Under the pieces are notes generated by a model. That model did not search any database and was not told where the DNA came from. It worked only from the letters and a program-made list of their open reading frames with translations. A stretch of DNA of 6,612 nt, from assembly GCA_002469765.1 (NCBI GenBank), contig DKNS01000171.1, positions 1-6,612 on the forward strand, written 5' to 3'. Both the position numbers and the translations under genes were made by a program. The DNA is from Flavobacteriales bacterium UBA7382. GTDB taxonomy: Bacteria > Bacteroidota > Bacteroidia > Flavobacteriales_D > Sanyastnellaceae. The first letter of the stretch is position 1. Every line of letters starts with the position of its first letter. Positions 1 to 4,902 of this stretch are shown here, piece after piece.

Positions 1-525
1 CAAGATGATCCACTTCGTCGAGTCTGGACGGTCCGCCACGTTATCCCACTTGAGGATGGCCCAAAACACCAACGCCGTGAACAAGCTCGACAAGGCGTAG
101 ACCTCGCCCTCGACCGCACTAAACCAGAACGAATCGCTGAATGTGTACGCCAAGGCACCCACCACGCCTGACCCCAACACCGCCACAAGCGTGCCCCCTT
201 GCGGGTCGTGTTCTCCGCTCAGTCGTTTGGCCAAATGGGTGATGCTCCAAAACAGGAACAGGATCGTGAACGAACTGCTCAACACCGACAACAGGTTGGC
301 CGCCAAAGCCGCCGTGTCGGGGCCCATGGGGATCATCAGGAAACGCGCCAACAACATGAAGAACGGCGCGCCTGGAGGGTGTCCCACCTCCAGTTTGTAG
401 GCAGAGGCGATGAATTCACCACAGTCCCAGAAGCTCGCTGTAGGCTCCACTGTGAGGAAGTACACCAAGGTGGCCAGGGCCCACACAGCCCATCCGGTCC
501 AGTTGTTCAGGCGGTCAAAACGCAT
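1..525 (-). CDS. DUF2723 / TMEM260-like membrane glycosyltransferase, N-terminal part (runs off left edge)
   Basis: The ATG at 525-523 opens a frame of 175 codons with no stop before the window edge, so the rest of the gene lies to the left. After a hydrophobic segment (about residues 9-26) comes the hallmark DUF2723 block SFWDCGEFIASAYKLEVGHP (31-50), followed by PGAPFFMLLARF. More membrane segments are visible at about 72-95, 113-130 and 143-160, with acidic residues in the SFWFSAVEGEVY stretch (132-143). The family consists of polytopic GT-C-like enzymes common in Bacteroidota; the human relative TMEM260 is a protein O-mannosyltransferase. The acidic FWDCGEF motif (D34, E37) sits where GT-C enzymes carry their catalytic acid, which is an inference here. 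An in-frame TGA nine bases upstream rules out a longer N-terminus. No Shine-Dalgarno sequence is seen. The donor and acceptor cannot be read from this fragment. Confidence 0.88.
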   Translation of the reverse strand, partial: MRFDRLNNWTGWAVWALATLVYFLTVEPTASFWDCGEFIASAYKLEVGHPPGAPFFMLLARFLMIPMGPDTAALAANLLSVLSSSFTILFLFWSITHLAKRLSGEHDPQGGTLVAVLGSGVVGALAYTFSDSFWFSAVEGEVYALSSLFTALVFWAILKWDNVADRPDSTKWIIL

Positions 526-842
526 GTGTCGTCAATCTTCGTGAGGCACGCGGCACCTGCCACGCGTCCCCGCGAAGGTAGGGCTCTCTTGACGACCAAA
601 ATGCCCCGCCAAACCCAACCCTCTCCTTGGATTTGGACCAGTGCAGGACCGGTAAATTGAACTGGCAAGTCCACCGCCTCTCCTGGACTCACCCCAAACG
701 AAGTGCCAAGCAGGCCCCCGTGTTGGCGGCCCACATCAAAGTGGCCCACAAGGCCATCGTACGAGATCGGAAAGGCATGACGTCAGGTTTTGGGAAAAAT
801 GCGAGATGAGATTTGCACGTTGCACCCAAGATGCCGCCTGCG
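526..842. other. 317-base intergenic region, no convincing gene
   Basis: This stretch separates the end of the dioxygenase gene from the start of the DUF2723 gene and probably holds the promoter of the latter, but I could not pick out a clear Bacteroidota promoter (TTG / TAnnTTTG) by eye. No good terminator hairpin follows the dioxygenase stop. Two exact 8-base palindromes, TCGTACGA (757-764) and TGACGTCA (778-785), lie in it. On the minus strand an ATG at 778 opens a 29-codon frame with a basic then hydrophobic, signal-peptide-like start, closed by a TGA at 691-689. A different minus frame stays open from 784 to 507, but its first recognised start is only a GTG at 749, and it overlaps the DUF2723 gene by 19 bases. 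Neither is recognisable as a known protein. Confidence 0.6.
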
Positions 843-1376
843 TCAATCGACAAAGCGTGGGTCAGTCTCCATCACATGGCCACAGGCGTCGCACGTGCGA
901 AGGCCCTCACTGCCATAAAACTCCCGAAAACGCGGGAGAAAGTCCTTTTCAATGTTGGTGAGCTCGAAGTAGGTGTCGTGCAATTTGTGGTTGCACTTGT
1001 CGCAAAACCACATCAAGCCATCCTTCATGGGGGTGCCCTTGCGCTTCCTTTCAATCACCAACCCCAACGAGCCCGACTCCCGCATCGGGCTGTGGGGTAC
1101 ACCTGCGGGATGCAGGTACATGTCGCCGGGGCCGAGTCTCATGTCCACGGCTTGGCCATCCTCTTGGATGCGCACGGTGATTTGGCCTTCCAATTGGTAG
1201 AACAGCTCCTCTGTCTCGTTGTAGTGGTAGTCCTTTCGGGCGTTGGGGCCGGCCACAATCATGACGATGTAATCGCCACTTTCCACATAGAGGTTCTTGT
1301 TCCCAACGGGGGGCTTCAACAACTCGCGGTTTTCTTCAATCCACAAGGTCAAATTGAATGGTTTCCGAATGGCCAT
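843..1376 (-). CDS. nbaC: 3-hydroxyanthranilate 3,4-dioxygenase
   Basis: A 177-residue cupin dioxygenase that opens the ring of 3-hydroxyanthranilate with O2 to give 2-amino-3-carboxymuconate semialdehyde, the precursor of quinolinate and thus of NAD, or of further breakdown. The protein shows the expected ferrous-iron ligands H51, E57 and H95, the substrate-contacting arginines R47 and R99, and a glutamate (E109) in LVIERKR. It also keeps the second, rubredoxin-like metal site typical of bacterial enzymes as two CxxC pairs, C125/C128 and C162/C165. I chose the ATG at 1376 over an in-frame TTG at 1394 because this numbering matches, as I recall it, that of the characterised Cupriavidus enzyme. 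A GGAGG lies only one base before this ATG, too close for a normal ribosome site. It is the last gene of the apparent operon, 24 bases after the transporter stop. No other kynurenine-pathway gene is in the window. Confidence 0.95.
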   Translation of the reverse strand: MAIRKPFNLTLWIEENRELLKPPVGNKNLYVESGDYIVMIVAGPNARKDYHYNETEELFYQLEGQITVRIQEDGQAVDMRLGPGDMYLHPAGVPHSPMRESGSLGLVIERKRKGTPMKDGLMWFCDKCNHKLHDTYFELTNIEKDFLPRFREFYGSEGLRTCDACGHVMETDPRFVD

Positions 1377-1400
1377 GCCTCCAAGGTACGCCAACCGACT

Positions 1401-2342
1401 TCAGGCCGCGACCCTCTTCCTTGGCGGCACACTGACCAACCACACCCCAGTGGCGATGACCGCGGCGCACCCCGCCTGAAGCCATCCCATGTCCGCCATG
1501 TAATCGGCCCCTCCCATGCGCGCAGCAAGCCACACCATGGTGCCGACCAACAGCGGCTGGAGGTAGATGTAAATGCTCACCACCGTGGGCTGGACCCTCC
1601 CCAGGGCGTAGATGTTCAGCAGGTAGACCAAAAACGTGGTGCACAACACCACAAACGCCACCGCAGAACAATCCTCCCCATCAAACGACGCCCAATCGAT
1701 GGCCATGGCTTGGGGCAAACCCACCGGCAACGCCATGAGCCCACCAAACAAAAACACCCAAGAAATCACGGTCAAGGGCCTGTATTTGGCCATCAGCGGC
1801 TTCACCACCACCAAATACACCCCGTAGCTGGCCGCGTTCAGGAGGACCATCAGGTCGCCTTGCCAGGAAGCGTGGGTCATCTCTTCCGTTTGAGCGCCCT
1901 GCAACAGCAGCGTCAACGCACCCAACGCACCCAACGCGATGCCGGCCACCTTCCTGCCTGTGATGGCAGTGCCCAGCAGTCCTGCGCTGATCAACAAAAC
2001 CAACACGGGGTTGATGGTCATGATGATGGACGCGTGCACCGGGCTGGTGATGGCGAGGCCGTTGAAGAACAACAATTGGTTCACGGTCACGCCAGTCAAC
2101 CCGCACAACCAAAGCCGGCCCAAATCCGCGCGCGAAACACGCTCCCAGCGGAACGCATACAGCAGCCAAAACAACGGCGTGGCCCCAGCCACACGCAGCG
2201 CAATGAACCCCGAAGGACCCACTTTCTCGGGCATGACACCCTTGGCCACCAAATAGTTGTACGCGTAGATCAACCCCACGCCCCAAAGGGCAAGGTGCGC
2301 CTTCCACGGCGAGGAGGGTCCGGAACTGCGGAAGTCTCCCAA
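1401..2342 (-). CDS. EamA/DMT-superfamily transporter (10 TM)
   Basis: About 313 residues forming two tandem EamA repeats with ten predicted membrane helices, at roughly 15-34, 44-64, 75-95, 103-125, 131-149, 162-181, 191-209, 225-247, 252-274 and 285-305, ending in a basic tail (PPRKRVAA). Length and topology are usual for drug/metabolite exporters of the inner membrane; some relatives move amino acids or aromatic metabolites, but the substrate cannot be read from the sequence. The half-repeat motifs NYLVAKGVMP (29-38) and LNAASYGVYLVVVKPLM (168-184) are typical. The start is uncertain: the frame begins straight after the stop of the upstream ArsC-like gene, with no ATG before residue 37 and no Shine-Dalgarno. 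I give the TTG at 2342, which leaves about 12 residues before the conserved KAHLALWG; an internal GTG or TTG would shorten helix 1. Translation probably depends on coupling to the upstream gene. Confidence 0.9.
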   Translation of the reverse strand: MGDFRSSGPSSPWKAHLALWGVGLIYAYNYLVAKGVMPEKVGPSGFIALRVAGATPLFWLLYAFRWERVSRADLGRLWLCGLTGVTVNQLLFFNGLAITSPVHASIIMTINPVLVLLISAGLLGTAITGRKVAGIALGALGALTLLLQGAQTEEMTHASWQGDLMVLLNAASYGVYLVVVKPLMAKYRPLTVISWVFLFGGLMALPVGLPQAMAIDWASFDGEDCSAVAFVVLCTTFLVYLLNIYALGRVQPTVVSIYIYLQPLLVGTMVWLAARMGGADYMADMGWLQAGCAAVIATGVWLVSVPPRKRVAA

Positions 2343-2345
2343 CGC

Positions 2346-2699
2346 TCAGGAAATCAAGTCCCGTGCGCGGGCCACCTCGGCCTTGGCCGACCCGGCGGTC
2401 ACCCCCTCGGCCGTCAAAAACACGGGACGCTTGAGGAAGGTGTATTCCTCCAAAATGAGGGCGCGGTAATCCTCCTCGGTCAACGTCTTGTCCGCCAAGC
2501 CCATGCTGCGAAACTTCATGGCGCGGCGGCTGAACAGCGCCTCGTAAGACCCTGCGTGGGCCTTCATCGCGTCGAGGTCTTCGGCCGCGATGCCCTCGGC
2601 TTTGATGTCCACCACCTCGCAACCGTGGTCTGCAGGGGTCAACTCGTCAAAAATCCGTTGGCACGTTTTGCACGTGGGAAGGGTGAATGCCTTTTTCAT
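2346..2699 (-). CDS. ArsC/Spx-like thioredoxin-fold protein
   Basis: A 117-residue member of the ArsC/Spx/YffB group. The N-terminus carries LPTCKTCQRI with C10 and C13 as a CxxC pair, the same positions as in Bacillus Spx. The later KRPVFL segment (R91, P92) matches the conserved RP(I/V) motif, and an arginine-rich SRRAMKFRSMG stretch (57-67) lies where ArsC has its first anion-binding arginine. A third arginine found in classical arsenate reductases after the RP motif is not apparent (LTAEGVTAGSAK). The ATG at 2699 was chosen because the glutaredoxin-like strand begins there; the frame is open further upstream, but that part lies across the end of the uridine kinase gene and looks non-coding. 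The gene starts 16 bases after the kinase stop, and a GAGGAA lies about 13 bases before the ATG. It may act as an arsenate or other thiol-dependent reductase or a redox regulator; the family is clear, the function is not. Confidence 0.85.
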   Translation of the reverse strand: MKKAFTLPTCKTCQRIFDELTPADHGCEVVDIKAEGIAAEDLDAMKAHAGSYEALFSRRAMKFRSMGLADKTLTEEDYRALILEEYTFLKRPVFLTAEGVTAGSAKAEVARARDLIS

Positions 2700-2715
2700 G
2701 TTCAAGGGGGTTTCC

Positions 2716-3324
2716 TCAAGAAGCACCCAAGGCCTCGAGGTGTTCAATAAGGCACTGCAAGCCCGGCGTCCAATCGTGGTCGTTGTCGATGACGACGTCA
2801 CTATGCGCTTGGTGAGGTTCAATGTGTGCACTGTAAGCAGGAGATACGTGGTGCTTCCACTGGTAATCCACCTCCTCTGGCGCGTATCCTCGCACGTTCA
2901 GGTCCCGATCTTTCCTGCGGGACAAACGAATCTCGGGGGAGGCGTGGATGAAGGCCTTGACGTCGGCCATCTCGACCACGTCGGGGTAACACATCACAAA
3001 CAACCCTTCCACGATGAGCCATTCGCGGGGTTCCACCACCGTGAATTCAGACGTCATGAGGTCCTTGTTGTAGGTGTAGGACTGGAAGGAGACTTGCTCT
3101 CCGCGGCTCAACTTGACGATGTCTCTGTGCAGGGCGACGTGGTCGATGGCCTCGGGCAAGTCAAAATTGGTTTCGCCGTTGCCGTCCATCGGCAATTCCT
3201 CCTTCGGGCGGTAGTAGTCATCCAGCGAGAGCATGGACGCCCGCGGTCCCAGATGGTCCGCAAGGGCACGAAGAACGGTGCTCTTTCCAGAGCCACTTCC
3301 TCCTGTGATGGCGAGAATCTTCAT
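2716..3324 (-). CDS. udk: Uridine kinase
   Basis: A 202-residue cytosolic P-loop kinase of the uridine kinase/phosphoribulokinase family, which phosphorylates uridine (and usually cytidine) in pyrimidine salvage. Visible motifs in order: Walker A GGSGSGKS (8-15), LSLDDYYRP with the catalytic-type aspartates D35/D36 (32-40), NFDLPEAID (53-61) equivalent to the NFDHP nucleoside-binding block, IVEGLF (104-109) equivalent to the EGIL block, and an arginine-rich lid RLSRRKDRDLNVRG (133-146). The length is normal for bacterial Udk. The ATG at 3324 is fixed by the P-loop being close behind it and by the ATGA overlap (3324-3321) with the stop of the upstream GH3 gene, a common sign of translational coupling. 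A phosphoribulokinase role is unlikely because of the short length and the NFD block. Confidence 0.93.
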   Translation of the reverse strand: MKILAITGGSGSGKSTVLRALADHLGPRASMLSLDDYYRPKEELPMDGNGETNFDLPEAIDHVALHRDIVKLSRGEQVSFQSYTYNKDLMTSEFTVVEPREWLIVEGLFVMCYPDVVEMADVKAFIHASPEIRLSRRKDRDLNVRGYAPEEVDYQWKHHVSPAYSAHIEPHQAHSDVVIDNDHDWTPGLQCLIEHLEALGAS

Positions 3325-4835
3325 GGTTGTTGAATCGAATGATGCACCGCCAACAAGGTGTCGGCCATGTTGCGGTCGTTGGCGAGGCGGGGGATTTTGT
3401 TTTGGCCTCCGAGCTTGCCCAGACGCCTCATGGCTTCCACGAAGCAATCGCTGGCCACAGGGGTCAACACGGCTGGCCGAAGCACGGCGCCTTGGATAAG
3501 CTCTTTGTAGTAGGGGTTGCGAGACTGGAGTCCGGCGTCCAACGCCATTTCAAAGGCCTTGACGTCTTGGGGCAGCTGCTCAAACGCCACCACCCATTCG
3601 TGATGGGGCAGCCCTTCCTCCGGCGTCACTTGAGGGGCCACGTGAAATTCGGACACCACGCCACCGTGGGCCGACATGGCCTCTTGGGCCGCTCCTTCCA
3701 CTTCTTCGGCGATCACGTGCTCCCCAAAAGCCGAAGTGTAGTGCTTGATTCGGCCTGTGACCAACACCCGTGGTGGATCCAACGACACAAATTTCACCGT
3801 GTCGCCAATGTCGTAAGCCCAAAGGCCGGCGTTGGTGCTGAGCACCACAGCGTATTGCACGCCAAGCTCCACTTCAGAGAGGGTCAACCTTCGGGGACAC
3901 TTATCCAAGTATTCGCTGGCCGGGATGAATTCGAAGAAAATGCCGTCGTTGACGTTGAGCAGCATGCCTTCTGCGTCAGGTGCATCTTGGTAAGCCAAAA
4001 AGCCCTCCGACGCCGGGTAGAGTTCGACGCGGGAAATCTCAAAGCCCAACAGCTGCTTGAACCGTTCGGCGTAAGGGCCATAGGCCACACCGCCGTGGAC
4101 GAACAAAGACAGGTTGGGGAAGACCTCCTGGACCGTGGCTGCCCCAGTGTGCTCCAGCAGCCGCTCAAAGTACATCTGCACCCAAGACGGGATGCCGCTC
4201 ACCAGCCTCAAATCTTCAGTGCAGGTCTCTTTCACGATGGCTTCCACCTTCGTCTCCCAGTCTTCGATGCAGTTGGCTTCCCAAGAGGGCATTCGGTTGC
4301 GCTGCAAATACGCGGGAACATGGTGCGCAACAATGCCACTAAGCCTGCCCAAATGCACGCCGCCTTCCGTCTTCGCCAACTCGGGGCTCCCTTGCAAAAA
4401 GATCATCTTCCCGTCCACAAACGAAGCGTCCCCCGTGCCGGCGATGTGGCCTAACAATGCGTTGCGCGCGCTGCCGATGTGGTTGGGCATGCTCTCCGCC
4501 GTCAGCGGAATGAACTTCGCGCCTGACGTTGTCCCGCTTGTCTTGCAGAAATAGAGGGGCTCGCCCGGCCAAAGGACATTCTGTTCACCCGCCACAGCCC
4601 GGTCCACGTAGCGTTTCAAGCCCTCGTAGTCCCGAACAGGGACACGCTTCTGAAATTCTCGGACCGTCATGCCCGACTGGAATCCATGATCTCGACCAAA
4701 CGCCGTATCCCAAGCACGTTCCACCAGGTTGGACAACACCGCGCGTTGGGCCGCCGCCGGGTGTGCCACTTGGCGCCGAACCCGACGCATGGTTGCCAGT
4801 GCCAACGGTTTGCTCAGCCACGCTTTCCATCCCAT
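3321..4835 (-). CDS. GH3-family acyl-acid amido synthetase-like protein
   Basis: A 504-residue adenylate-forming enzyme of the GH3 family. Plant members join carboxylic acids such as auxin, jasmonate or benzoates to amino acids through an acyl-AMP; bacterial members are mostly uncharacterised. Visible motifs: ATP-binding KTSGTTSGAK (98-107), YPASEG (273-278), YDIGD (341-345), and the hinge region GRIKHYTSAFGEHV (361-374), followed by the smaller C-terminal domain with NPYYKELI and a final GQNKIPRLANDR. The ATG at 4835 (MGWKAWLSKPL) resembles the usual Bacteroidota N-terminus. An in-frame GTG at 4862 would add nine residues but falls inside a strong hairpin, so I reject it. The gene heads the five-gene run and overlaps udk by four bases. 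All nucleotide-binding motifs look intact, so an active adenylating enzyme is expected; the acid and amine substrates are unknown. Confidence 0.92.
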   Translation of the reverse strand: MGWKAWLSKPLALATMRRVRRQVAHPAAAQRAVLSNLVERAWDTAFGRDHGFQSGMTVREFQKRVPVRDYEGLKRYVDRAVAGEQNVLWPGEPLYFCKTSGTTSGAKFIPLTAESMPNHIGSARNALLGHIAGTGDASFVDGKMIFLQGSPELAKTEGGVHLGRLSGIVAHHVPAYLQRNRMPSWEANCIEDWETKVEAIVKETCTEDLRLVSGIPSWVQMYFERLLEHTGAATVQEVFPNLSLFVHGGVAYGPYAERFKQLLGFEISRVELYPASEGFLAYQDAPDAEGMLLNVNDGIFFEFIPASEYLDKCPRRLTLSEVELGVQYAVVLSTNAGLWAYDIGDTVKFVSLDPPRVLVTGRIKHYTSAFGEHVIAEEVEGAAQEAMSAHGGVVSEFHVAPQVTPEEGLPHHEWVVAFEQLPQDVKAFEMALDAGLQSRNPYYKELIQGAVLRPAVLTPVASDCFVEAMRRLGKLGGQNKIPRLANDRNMADTLLAVHHSIQQP

Positions 4836-4840
4836 GGCCC

Positions 4841-4877
4841 GAAAATAACAAGGCACCGCCACGGGGGCGATGCCTTG
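4841..4877 (-). terminator. Intrinsic terminator-like hairpin between the T9SS gene and the GH3 gene
   Basis: On the minus strand CAAGGCA (4877-4871) pairs with TGCCTTG (4855-4849), a perfect 7-base-pair stem. It continues after one A/C mismatch as CGCC/GGCG (4869-4866 with 4860-4857), with a 5-base loop. TTATTTTC (4848-4841) follows directly, giving the stem plus T-rich tail of a Rho-independent terminator. It lies 25 bases after the stop of the secreted-protein gene, as expected for its terminator. It also ends only five bases before the chosen GH3 start codon. Confidence 0.8.
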
Positions 4878-4902
4878 CTGAGATCAAATGGTGAAACCTC
4901 GT

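Noticed and set aside
788..829. TTGGG/CCCAA pair after the dioxygenase stop as a terminator
   Set aside because: The stem is only five bases with a loop of about 30 and no T-run in the right place.
1681..2622. A 313-codon minus-strand frame overlapping the transporter and ArsC-like gene
   Set aside because: Its product is low-complexity G/R/H-rich, and it runs out of frame with two genes whose proteins are clearly recognisable.
813..2750. A 645-codon open frame on the plus strand
   Set aside because: It begins at a TTG, is rich in H, Q, R and P, and lies antisense to the dioxygenase, transporter and ArsC-like genes and the end of udk, all with clear family motifs. It is a shadow of GC-rich coding on the other strand.
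3327..4454. A 375-codon plus-strand frame
   Set aside because: It is antisense to the GH3 gene, whose motifs are intact along the whole length; the translation is H/R/Q-rich with no recognisable domain.
4836..4862. GTG at 4862 as the start of the GH3 gene
   Set aside because: The extra nine residues fall in the terminator-like hairpin and tail, while the ATG at 4835 gives the usual family N-terminus.
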